Source: Quillaja saponaria
Taxonomy: Eukaryota > Streptophyta > Magnoliopsida > Fabales > Quillajaceae
Reading direction: 5' to 3'
DNA: 64,000 bases
Assembly (NCBI GenBank): GCA_029379385.1
Contig: CM055611.1
Location: 5,580,001-5,644,000, forward strand
The position numbers and the translations under genes are program-made. This document shows, piece by piece, positions 21,560 to 31,509 of the stretch (the first letter of the stretch is position 1; each line of letters begins with the position of its first letter). Under the pieces are notes generated by a model. The model saw only the letters and a program-made list of their open reading frames with translations. It had not been told where the DNA came from and ran no database searches.

Positions 21560-24500
21560 AAGATGGATTCTTCTTCTTCAAAAGGTAAACAACAAGCTAT
21601 TGAAGAGCCACGATCAAAAAAAAAAAAAAAAAAACTGATGATATTAGATGGTTGTATTTTGAAAGGATAAGTGATAATCGTCAACAAGTAATTTATAATT
21701 TTTGTGAAAAGCAAATTAAGGGAAGAGGTATTGCTCGAGGCAAACAACATTTAGCTAGAGATTATCCAAATGTTGTAAAGTGTGAGAAATGTCCTGTGAA
21801 AATTTTTGAACAAGTAAGATTGCACTTAAGAGAGAAAAAACAAGAGAATGAAAAAATGAAAGAAGTAAGAGGTGAGATGAGACAAAATTAAATGAGCAAG
21901 ACAAGGAGAAGAACGAGGATTAGAGAAGAAGATATTGATGACACAGATGATGAGATGAGCATACAGAAAAGACAAGATCTTTAATATGCAACGAATTTAC
22001 CAATACATGATTTATATATGACAGAACAAGGATATAGCCAAGTTCCACGTCTAAGGATCGACCTACATGAACTCGAAATTTAACTCGCACTCAGAGTGTG
22101 AAAGAAGGTCTTGAAAAGTCTAGTAGGAGAAAAAAAAAATCCCAAGTAGAGAAGAGATAGATCCAAGCATATATAGGCAACAAGATGTTTACCAACACAA
22201 CAGGTAGAATCCAAAAAGTGGGCAAAGTCAGCAAAGCATGCTATTGGAAAGTTCTTTATTTATCAAAATATTGCTCCTAACAAAACACAAGGGTCATATT
22301 ATCAGTGTATAATTGATGAAATTGCACGTGCAAGGGTTGAAGTTGAAGGGCCTACTCCTTATGAAATTGGTGGTCCTATTTTGGAGGATGAGATAGAGGA
22401 ATTTAAGGAATATATTGATGAATTTAAAAAGAAATAGGAGGTTTATGAAGTGACCCTAATATGTTATGGATGGACATCTATAATCCATTTGTCAGTAACA
22501 AATGTTTTGATTTATTGTGATGGAAATACAGTTTTTCACAAATCAGTAAATACAGCAGGGATTGACAAGGATACTAATTATCTTGTTCAAGAGATTAGTG
22601 AAAAATATGTAGTTCAAATCATCACAGATAATCAATCTTCATACAAAAGGGCTATAGAGTTATTGATGGATAGAAGACCACATTTAAATTGGACATCATG
22701 TGCTACACATTCTCTTGATTTGGTATTACACGACTTTGTGAAATTCAAAAGTGTTTTCACTTATTCTAGAGCAAGCAAAGAAGTGTACAAATTTCATTTA
22801 CAATCATGAAAAAGTTCTTCATTTGATGAGGCAACATTGCACAGGTGAAATGATACGGCCAGCTCAACCAAGATTTACCACAAATTATATTGCTCTTCAA
22901 AGTCTCCTACAACATAAGAATGACTTACAAAGAATGATAACTTCAGATGAATGGGCAATGAATGCATCTAGTAATGGTCTAATTGGGAAGAAATTTTGCC
23001 AAACTCTTATGGATTCTAAGTTCTGGGAAAGAGCTAAAAAAATTGTTAGCATACATGCTCCAATTGCAAAAGTACTGAGAATGGTTGATATGGAGAAATA
23101 AGCAACTATGCTATATGTATATGCAGCAATGATCAAAACAAAGAAACAAATACAAGAAATTGCCCCAAATTTTTGTAAAAAGTATATTAATGTCATTGAT
23201 GAATGTTGTCGGAAGCAGATAATATCTCGTATTCATATAGCAGGTAAGTAATAAATATATATTCTAGTTATGTATGATTTTGCTTATGACTTGATATTCT
23301 AAACATACTTTTAACTTGTGTTATATTTTTATTTTTTTTAAAACGAAATAGCATATTACTTGAATCCTGCATACCAATATAGTGAAAATATTGGAGATCA
23401 ATCTGAGTTGATAAATGCACTTAAAGATGTGGTTAGTAGAATTGAACCAAGCAGTACAATAGCTTCTCGCACTAGCAAAGGCAATAAGAAATGTTCAATA
23501 GTATTGAATTTTATATATACTTGTTGCTATTAAGAATCAACAATCTATTTGTTAATAGGTTAAAAATTTTTGAGAGGCCATGTGTGGGTTTTCAAGTCAA
23601 CTAGCTGTTAAACGAAGATAAAAAACAAATCCAGATAACTTGATCTTATTTAATAACTTTATTTCATTAATACAATTTTTAGTTAATGGTATAATAATAA
23701 TAATATATTTTTCACAGTTGAATGATGGTTTTTGTATGGAACAGATGCTCCAAATTTGAGAAAGATTGCATTAAAAGTATTGTCACAAACAAGTTCATCT
23801 AGTGGGTGTGAAAGAAATTGGAGTACATTTGCTCTTATTCACACAAAAGTACGTAACTGACTTAACTATGAAAAACTAGAGAAACTTATTTATGCATAAT
23901 ACAACATGAGGTTGAAATTGAAGCATATTATGAAAGAGAAAAGTCAAGAAAATGTTAATTTCAAAGCAATAGATTTAACCACTGTGTTTGAAGATAATGA
24001 ATGTCTTTTTGTATGGTTAGATGATCTCGGAGATATATTATTGGATGAATTTGATGGTCATGGCCAACCAACTAGGCCAAATGCTTATTTAGCCACTTTT
24101 GCTAATCTTTGGTCAAACACACAAGATCAATCATAAGCATATGGTATGAGAATGCAAACAAGAAGAACTTAAATAACTAATGATGAAGAGTTTGAAAATT
24201 TAATGAGAGGATCTCAACATAATTCTAGATAAATATATATGTTGATACTGAAAAAGAAGATGACAATGATGATAATAGTGGTGATAGTGGAGATGAAGGT
24301 AATAATGGAGGAGGTGGAGAAGAAGGAGGACAATGGGACAGAGGTGGAAGTTCAAGTGTAGTATTCTTTACTGAAGAGCAATGATTTAATTATTGTACTC
24401 AAGATACTGATCGTGAGTATCAACTATTACGTGAAAAAGAAAAGCATTATGGTCGAAGGAAAAAAAATTAATGAAAATCAAATACAAAATGATGGAGATA

Positions 24501-24800
24501 CAACGATGATGGATTCTGAAAATTTGACTTCATACTTTTCTTCATTTTGTTTGGGTGGAACTAACATGCATAGAGATGATTCTTCAACTTATAGTTCTAG
24601 CTATGGATATAGGTCTCAACCATCTGGACATGATGCTTCTAATTTCAATTATAGTTCATTATCCTCTAATTATTGCTATGATGCATATTATGGATATGAT
24701 ACACAATCATCATCTTCTTGTTTTGGTCATTTTGTTACACAAACTCAGAATTTTGGATATAATATTGAAGATTTTCATAAATATGTGAGGGAATAGAGAC
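21560..24800 (+). pseudogene. hAT transposase (BED finger, DUF659, dimerisation domain)
   Basis: An N-terminal BED-type finger (YNFCEKQIKG...KQHLARDYPNVVKC, 21690-21790) has lost its first Cys. A DUF659/RNase H-like core follows (GWTSIIHLSVTNVLIYC...VVQIITDNQSSY...WTSCATHSLDLVLHD, 22460-22740). The C-terminal dimerisation domain has the hallmark LSQTSSSSGCERNWSTFALIHTK (start near 23780). After a stop at about 24134, acidic and Gly-rich codons and a Tyr/Ser-rich frame (24413-24796) appear to be the decayed C-terminal tail. Introns with (A/T)-rich borders seem present near 23245-23350. Stops and frameshifts make it non-functional. Confidence 0.88.
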
Positions 24801-25439
24801 ACATTTCTGTCATCACATGAGTTATGATCAATATTATAGCTATGTCGATCAACACTATCAATTTCCTCTTAAACAATTTCAATATTCTGGATATGCAACT
24901 ACTAGACACTCCACAGCTAGTTGGATGTAATTGTAATTTAATATTTTTCTTGAATTACTATATTTATATTATGATTTTTACTTTGATATATACTTATCAA
25001 TACTCTATGTACTAAATTATTCATGTTAGATCTTACAATTACTATAATATGTGTTTTATTATATGTTTCCATGTGTTTCCTAAAAAATTAGAGTTTCCAT
25101 GTCATTTCCTTAATAGTTTCTGTTTCTAGACTTGTCAAAATGGTCATTCGAAATGAAACTTTGTTACTTGACTAGAACAATTTGTAAGTGCATACTCTAA
25201 GATGCAGGCTTATGTTGATTGCCATGATCCTAGTAGAGCATACCAATGGGGAGAGCATGTGGCCATCAGCAGAAGGTAATGACATTCAACCACCAATGTA
25301 GTTAAGAGCATCAATGAGGCACAAAAAGAAAAGAAATATAGGTCCAGATGCGCTAAAAAGACTTGGGGAAGAGAGTAGCCTATGGAAGAGAGGGAAGACC
25401 TCTCTCAAATGCAGCAGGTGCAACTAGTATAGGCATAAC

Positions 25440-25640
25440 AAGAGGACTTGCAAGAATCTAGTTGCAACACATGTTCCACGATCTAGTCTAACAATAGATG
25501 CTACAAGAACCAGTCAAGCAACACATGCTGTAAGATTTAGCCAGGCAACACTGGGAGCATAAAGTAGCCAAGCAACACTTGCAGGATCTAGTCAAGCAAC
25601 ACAGGGAGTTAGATATACATTTCCACATGCGGTCATTGAA
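25440..25640 (+). repeat. ~24-bp coding tandem repeat in the inner MULE tail
   Basis: Degenerate units around GGATCTAGTCAAGCAACAC repeat about six times and would encode SSQAT-type units (SQATHAV, SQATLGA, SSQATLA, SSQATQG). Low-complexity C-termini are common in MULE transposases. Confidence 0.75.
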
Positions 25641-25715
25641 ACAATAGGTGAAAGGAAGTGGTAGGCAAGGTAGTAGAGGCAAAGGCATAACATCTTTTAG
25701 TGGTGTGCAAAATTA

Positions 25716-26852
25716 GAAGAGAAAGAAGAAGAGCAAGGAACTCTAACACAATAAGAGATAGCCAACTAGTGTAAGCTAGCTGGGCATCAGTCAACAACAC
25801 TATAGGCATTTCAACTCAAAGTCCTTATCCACGAAGTTTTTCAATTTTTGTAAAGGGATTAGGATTTGTGAAATACTTGATGACATAATATGGTTATTTG
25901 TTTTTGTATTTATATTCACTTGATGAATGCTTTTGGAAAAGATTACAAGATTATATTATGATTAAAATGTATGCTTTTGGTCATGATTTAGGTCTGTTTG
26001 GATTCAATAATGTATGCACATTGTTATCTACTATTTGGATTCAATAACGTGCATATATTATTGTCATTACTGTTTGGATATATTATACAGAAAGCATACA
26101 ATATGCGGAAAAAAGATTACAAGTTTAGACAAGCCAGAAAACATAAACCAATTTTCCCAAAACAACAACTGAAAGCATACCATAAACCATTTTTCATTGA
26201 TCTCAAATGGTGAACTATAGAGTAGTGAATTACATTAATTATAATCCTTTGTACAACACAGACTAACCTAACCTAAAACCCTAACAGATATTATATAAAG
26301 ATACACCTAACCACTTAGACAAGCACACTGAATCCATGCACACAAAGCCAAAAAACCACATAATATTGTCATTCTCTTCTACCAATCAACCTTGCCTTCC
26401 AACATGAAAATAATCTTCCTTTGCTGTTTTATGAGGTATCTCCCACTGTTGAAAATTTCTTCCTTCCAAGTATAAAAACGATAGCAAAACCCACTCTAAA
26501 AATACACAAATTATATTAGTATATTTTCAAATTTAGACAACCCTAGAAAAAGCCAAAAGCCACATAATTACCAACAAATTTACCTCCAAATTTAGACAAG
26601 CCCAGCATCTTCTACCTATATTGTGGTCCTAAGATGAGAATAGCAATACAAGCTCTCCTAATCACATATTTTGACAAAGTTGTCTACTTGTGAATAGCTA
26701 GCACTCAAAATTATTGAAGATCCACCAATTTCCTTTCTCGAAATTTAATCTCTACCCTAACGTACACTTATGTGCTTTGAACACTTGATAATGACAAATA
26801 TAAGCAATGGGAGGATGATGGCAAGCATCAAATAAAGAATAGAAGAATGATT
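25716..26852. other. Inner MULE 3' non-coding region
   Basis: No gene recognised. Near 25990-26085 the string TTTGGATTCAATAA recurs with a period of about 44 bases (CTGTTTGGATTCAATAATG, CTATTTGGATTCAATAACG, CTGTTTGGATATATTA). The rest is AT-rich up to the right TIR. Confidence 0.55.
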
Positions 26853-27110
26853 TAGTTTCTCTTCCTTTTGGAGAAACTATGTCATTTTATGCTTTGGAAG
26901 TTAGCTCAAAGAAAAAACTGGCCACTTATGATACACATAAGAGTCTGCTAGGCCACATTGGTTCTGTCAGTGAGAGATAAGATAACAAGTTACGACAATG
27001 ACCCAATTGGTGAAAATTTTAATTTTAGGGACCCAATTATAACAAATTGAATGGTAGGGAACAAAGTGAAATCTAACCCAAACTACAAGAACCAAATATG
27101 TATTTTAGCC
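26853..27110. repeat. Inner MULE right terminal inverted repeat
   Basis: Reverse-complement partner of 17016-17288, slightly shorter because of small gaps. Ends ...GTATTTTAGCC at 27110. Confidence 0.93.
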
Positions 27111-28722
27111 AATTTATAATTACTTATGTTGTCTTAAGTAATTTTTATTATTTTCAAATTGTTATAAATATGGGTATTGATTTGAATTTGTTGTAGGGAT
27201 TGCTTCTAGCCTTTAAGCAAGTTATTCCAAATGTAGATCATAGGATATGTGTTAGGCATTTGTTAGGCATTTATATGCCAGCTTCAGAGATGCTGGACTT
27301 AAAAGACAAGCATTAAAAAAATAAGTTATGGAAAGCAGCGACAACATGCAATGAAATGGATTTTAATAGAGTAATGCATGAACTAAGGATAATGGATGCT
27401 AAAGTGTACAATTATTTGAAAATGATTGATTCAAGAATGTGGTCTAGAGCATGGTTGTCTCCCAAATCCAAATGTGACTTGCTTGTTAATAATGAAATGA
27501 GAGCTTTAATGCATACAATCATACATTCTTGAAACATGAGACAAGTCTCCGATAACCATGATGGAAATGATTAGGATGAGACTAATTAAGAGATATTAAC
27601 TGAAAATGGATGATATGAAATGTTATCAAGGATCAATTTGTCCTAAGATCCAAGTGAAGATAGAAAAGTCCAAGTTAGATTCATTTGAATGCATGGCTAC
27701 ATATGCCGATGATAGTTACTTTAAGGTTTCATGTAGAGAAAAAAGATTTGTGGTTAATATCCGTACGAGGATTTGTGGGTGTAGAAAATGGGATTTGAAT
27801 GGGATCTCATGTGCCCATTCTACTTTAACCATTTGGTAACATGGGGATGAACCAAAATCTCATTTGGATGCTTGTTATACTTAAAAAGTGTACTTAAAGA
27901 CATATCAGACAATTATTTATCTTGTTCCAGATGATGGCCAATGGGTGAGAACTAACGTGGAAGATAGAAACTACCTCGTGTGAAGAGGCAACCTGAAAGA
28001 CCAAAGAAAAATAGAAATAAAGGTGTAGATAACCCAAGAAGTCCGTATAGAATGAGGAAAACATGTCAAGTCATTAAGTGTACTAAAAGCAAGAAAGAAG
28101 CTAAGGTCATAGTGTAAGAAAAGCCTCCAAATATGAAAAGAAACAAACAAACACGACCACAAAACTTCTGATGTTAATGTAAGTGTATGTGCTTTTATTT
28201 TAAACTAGTATAAATTTATAATACATGTAGAAAATTGTAATAGTTATTCAATATTGTTTAATACTAGTATATGTACGTACCTTTGAAAGTTTCACAATTA
28301 GGACTTTAAATCCAACAATACAAACTTCACAGGTAGCTATTTATTTATTTATTTATTATTTTGGTTATGTAGCTTATGGTAATATCGTTCACTTTATCTT
28401 AGTTTAAATACATTTTATTTAGTTAAAATCTTTGTTAATATATGTAGGTTACAAGAAAAAAGCATCTAGTGAGAAGAGGTTTTTTTAATGCAGGTATGAC
28501 AATGAGTGTGGATAAAGTCTCTGCAAATGCTATTAATGAGGATGCTTCTACTTCAGGACATGGTAGAGGAAGGGATTTTGTTTCTAGTATGGGCATAATT
28601 GGACAAGGAAGAGTAAGGAATTTTGTTTCTGGTATAGGCATGATTGCTATGAATTCTATAATTGTTATAATTACAGAAGCTGCACTGGAGAGAATGGTAA
28701 GCCAAAGACAAGGAGACTATTA

Positions 28723-29090
28723 AGAAATCCATGCAATATAGCTCCTACAATAACAATGAATTGTCAATTTATAATTAAAGCATTCAATATCTAGAAATTA
28801 TGTGATGGATTTTATGCTTCTCTATTTTTGAATATTGTAGTTATTGGATTAGATTTATATTCTTTCTTATTGATTCTTTGAGGATCAAACCATATATTAT
28901 AGAGACATAGAATTCTAATGTATTATATTTTTCTAATCACAAATCCTGTAAAATAATTCTAGGATAAAAATTTCCTATGAATAATGTGTATGTTAGAGTC
29001 TTTTTACAAATTCAAATTTCAATCTCTGTTATTAATTAGTACGCATAGAAAGAAATAAAGGGGATTTGTGAATGTTTCTTTTTAGTTTCT
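28723..29090. other. Outer MULE 3' non-coding region
   Basis: AT-rich sequence between the last transposase-like codons and the right TIR. I see no gene in it. Confidence 0.55.
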
Positions 29091-29323
29091 ACAAAGAGAT
29101 GTATAAAATTTATAATAAGGGGTAATATAGTCTTTTTAATTAAAAACAGTCACATGATAAGCACATATTGTTTGAGCCGTTAAATTTAACGGCTAATTTT
29201 GATAGTTGGAGTTATTAGTTAAATGTAACTTAAATAAGAAGATTATGTGTTTAATTTCATAATTTATAGGGCTTATTGCAAAGTGCTTGGTTGTTCATGC
29301 CCAGGGCAAATTACTATTGACCC
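29091..29323. repeat. Outer MULE right terminal inverted repeat
   Basis: Inverted partner of 9080-9310, ending ...ACTATTGACCC at 29323. The sequence immediately beyond continues the duplicated PUB segment. Confidence 0.88.
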
Positions 29324-29487
29324 AAAAAGTAAACATTTGGTCCCTAAATTATTATAAATATGATAATTCATTCATCAAGTTTTTAATTTTATTTCACTTT
29401 ATCCCTAAATTCAATATTTTCCCCATTCCAAGTTTGCAACCCATTATAATGAAAAACTCTGACGTGGAATCAAAATTTGTATTATCT
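29324..29487. other. Original flanking DNA between two insertions
   Basis: TTTATCCCTAAATTCAATAT, TTTTCCCCATTCCAAG and TCAAAATTTGTATTAT match 48025-48120 in the PUB copy 2/3 spacer. This is a 164-bp island of ancestral sequence between the outer MULE and the second LINE. Confidence 0.85.
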
Positions 29488-29593
29488 GAAGGATGGAAAT
29501 TGAGAGAGAGAACTATCGGTAGAGGAGATTGACCTCCTTCGTCGAAGCAATAAGAAAGTTCAACATGGGGATGGTAGTGGCCAAGGTTCTGCG

Positions 29594-30411
29594 ATGGAGG
29601 ATGTGATACGTGGGCATGAATCCAAAAGGAAGCTATCATATTTGTCTATGGTGATTGGAGGGGAGTCCATGGATCAAAGTGGAAAGGAGGGGAACAATAA
29701 AGCTAATGAATTTTGGGATGTTGATAATGGTGATTGGGATGAAGAGATGGTAGATGAGGAAGAGGAAGAGGATGGCATTTTCACAATCAAACTCACTAAA
29801 GAAGAAGAGAAAATCATCAGAAGACCGTGAAGGAATTCAGTTATTATCAAACTGCTGGAATGTTCAGTGGGTTAGGCAATGTTAAGTAGGAGGTTAGCTT
29901 AGATATGGAAACCATTAGGGCCAATGGAAATTATTGATGTAGGAAATCATTATTATGTAGTAAAATTTTCTAGAAAGGAGGATAAGATTTCAGTCTTAGG
30001 GGGAGGACCATGGATGATTATGGATTATTATCTCACAGTTCAAAGTTGGAGGCCTAATTTTTATCCTTATGGCACTGTAATTGATAAGGTTCATGCTTGG
30101 GTTCGCTTCCCTGGTCTACTTCTAGAATTTTTGGGAAGTCTTTCTTATGGAGAATAGGGAATAAATTTAGTAAGGCTATCAAACTACCTCTCAGGCTGAC
30201 ACTAGGATAGTTTGCACGTATGTGTGTAGAAGTTGAGCTTGGCAAACCTCTTATCTTTAAGTTTCATTTCAAGGGACGAATGAGGAAAATTAAATATGAG
30301 GGTATGCATCAGGTTTGTTTTAGTTGTGAAAAATATGGCCATGTCTCTAAATCATGTGTAAATATCAATTCGAAGAACACCACTGATCAAAATCCTGTGG
30401 CAAGTGATTAA
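29594..30411 (+). pseudogene. LINE ORF1 (DUF4283, CCHC zinc knuckle)
   Basis: An acidic N-terminal segment (29594-29830) leads through a frameshift into GPMEIIDVGNHYYVVKFSRK, GGPWMIMDYYLTVQSWRP and KVHAWVRFPGL, the DUF4283 pattern. A second piece holds VELGKPLIFKF and CFSCEKYGHVSKSC, an intact CCHC knuckle (C-x2-C-x4-H-x4-C). At least two stops or frameshifts break the frame. ORF1 proteins bind LINE RNA. Confidence 0.85.
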
Positions 30412-30780
30412 GAAACCAAAACGTGAGGGTATGCATCAGCTTAATCCTGGAGTTATTAAAAATCTGAAATCTAGTTAGGCTTTGGGCTATGGGTGGTTGT
30501 TTAGAAACCAAAACGTGGTCATAGACTTGTGACCAAGGAGGTGGCCAGCAGCGGTGCAAGGATCGATGCTATGTAGACAGGAGGACGCCAAAAATGAAAA
30601 ATTAACTAGGGAAGGTCTATATTTTCGGTGTTTAACAAGAATCATAGAGTGGTCGATGATATCGTGGTGTTTAACGAGAAACACCAGTTAACTTGGTTGG
30701 TAGAGACTGTATGGTGGTTGATAATAGGGCTAGACTGTTGGAGGATACAGAGGCCCAACCTTTAAACAAAGATTAATAAA
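30412..30780. other. LINE ORF1-ORF2 junction
   Basis: A decayed ORF1 C-terminus with a small duplication (AAACCAAAACGTG occurs at about 30415 and 30507). No intact frame. Confidence 0.45.
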
Positions 30781-31058
30781 GTGCCCAACTATTTTCGTTT
30801 AGAATTGCAAAGGGGCAGGAAGTTCTATTTTCCATGGAATCAATATGGATTTAAAAGAATATACAAGCCAGATATTTTTATTATCTTAGAACCACAGATT
30901 AGTGGCATGAAGGTAAGAAAGGTGATTAAGAACCTGCACTTTAATCACTCCTATGTTGTTGATGCCTTGGGTTTTTCAGGGGGGCTTTAGCTTCTTTGGT
31001 TAGAGCAAATTCATCAAATATCAATTCTTTCTTCAGGTGATCAGTCAATCCATTGTAT

Positions 31059-31465
31059 TGTTGAAAATAATAAACTTTATTTTCCTATGATAAATTGTTA
31101 GTGGAAGTTAGAAAGGTGTGAGTTATTTTGATGTAATGGGTTTTAAGAGGTAATTAATTTCTTATAATGGGTGGCTATAAATTATTGTGTGCTAGTGGAA
31201 GTTTTTTTTTTTTTTTTTTTTTTTTTTGTTAGTGTGTAATAAAATTGTAGTAATGGGTTGAAGTCCTTAATGTCTAGGCTAATTGGTGTTAAAGTCATAT
31301 TAGTGCACATTTAGTTGTGTGACTTTAGAGTTACTATTATGAGTCTTATTAATGCCTATTGTATGTTTTCAATTTGATATCAAGAAAAAGTTGAAGTTGT
31401 CTTTTGCGTATTCTAATTTGTTCATCCTCTTCAATTTATGTGTTGTGCTTACCACATTTCTATCA
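31059..31465 (+). repeat. Copia 5' LTR
   Basis: Begins TGTTGAAAATAATAAAC and ends CACATTTCTATCA. Contains a run of about 27 T at 31204-31230. Confidence 0.95.
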
Positions 31466-31467
31466 AA

Positions 31468-31480
31468 GTGATATCAGAGC
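31468..31480 (+). other. Copia primer binding site
   Basis: GTGATATCAGAGC differs from the usual TGGTATCAGAGC by one base and starts three bases after the LTR. Confidence 0.85.
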
Positions 31481-31509
31481 CTCGTTCTCTAATTTGGTGA
31501 GTTTGAGAG

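Larger units (their letters stand above)
20244..25170 (+). mobile_element. Autonomous-size hAT transposon (4.9 kb)
   Basis: ACTAGAAC occurs at 20236-20243 and 25171-25178, a perfect 8-bp hAT duplication. The ends CAAGGAACGAAAATTCG and (reverse complement) CAAGTAACAAAGTTTCATT are imperfect terminal repeats. Taking out the element and one duplication copy rejoins the host MULE frame after HLRGEELE, which confirms the borders. It encodes a decayed hAT transposase. Confidence 0.93.
17790..25715 (+). pseudogene. Inner MULE transposase gene, split by a hAT
   Basis: PB1-like remnants (YVNGVVNEFCFHIHYD near 17855), an acidic linker (18233-18469) and a MuDR-type segment (EFKGTIIEWSLLNGKATKF near 18690) precede a core containing SINGCHLKR, where the usual catalytic-region DGCHLKG has lost its Asp. 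An intron (19452-19528) occupies the same K/G position as the intron of the outer MULE. Coding continues GLVPALDEL, HLYGNFKAKYGD, KHWYRHSF and a degenerate SWIM finger ending YRHAISCIHLRG at about 20230. After the hAT (20244-25170) it resumes EQFVSAYSKMQAYVDC, then NGESMWPSAEGNDIQPPM, a basic stretch and Gln/Ala/Thr repeats. Multiple stops. Confidence 0.87.
17016..27110 (+). mobile_element. Inner MULE, inserted in an intron of the outer MULE gene
   Basis: Terminal inverted repeats of roughly 260-270 bp (17016-17288 and 26853-27110) start GGCTAAA. ATTTTATAA (17007-17015) and AATTTATAA (27111-27119) are a 9-bp target duplication with one mismatch, the MULE length. The insertion point is 14 bases past the 5' splice site of the outer transposase intron. 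The element carries its own transposase gene, itself split by a hAT. Confidence 0.93.
15408..28722 (+). pseudogene. Outer MULE transposase gene (PB1-like, MULE domain, SWIM), split by an inner MULE
   Basis: Before the split (15408-17001) come a PB1-like N-terminus (IELHCAGKLVREL...GYYIYYLCPSKTFDDG...VISIYVDE), an acidic linker, a MuDR N-terminal segment (FTNIMIFREVIREY) and the transposase core with LDGCHLKSPF and NKETWT...GWTFISDRQK. The exon ends at a GT donor (17002). After the inner MULE (17016-27110) the same intron ends at AG 27195-27196 and coding resumes GLLLAFKQVIPNVDHRICVRHL, LWKAATTCNE, KCDLLVNNE, then a SWIM zinc finger CGCRKWDLNGISCAH (near 27780) and a basic/Gly-rich tail to 28722. 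Stops and frameshifts show it is dead. Confidence 0.9.
9080..29323 (+). mobile_element. Outer Mutator-like element (MULE), 20.2 kb including nested insertions
   Basis: Long terminal inverted repeats (9080-9310 and 29091-29323) begin GGGTCAAT and enclose a decayed MULE transposase gene. Flanks are A-rich (CAAAAAAAA before, AAAAAGTAA after), consistent with a decayed 9-bp target duplication. The borders are confirmed independently: 8962-9079 and 29324-29480 are adjacent to each other in the paralogous segment at 47866-48120, which lacks the element. A LINE, a second MULE and, inside that, a hAT have inserted since; without them it would be about 5 kb. Confidence 0.88.

Noticed and set aside
25488..25688. 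Minus-strand Cys-rich open frame (CCLTRSCKCC-like), looks like a small secreted peptide
   Set aside because: It is the antisense of the 24-bp repeat in the inner MULE tail; the Cys pattern follows from the repeat, and there is no signal peptide.
31204..31230. Poly(T) as a reverse-oriented LINE tail
   Set aside because: It lies inside an LTR and is present, shorter, at the same place in the other LTR.
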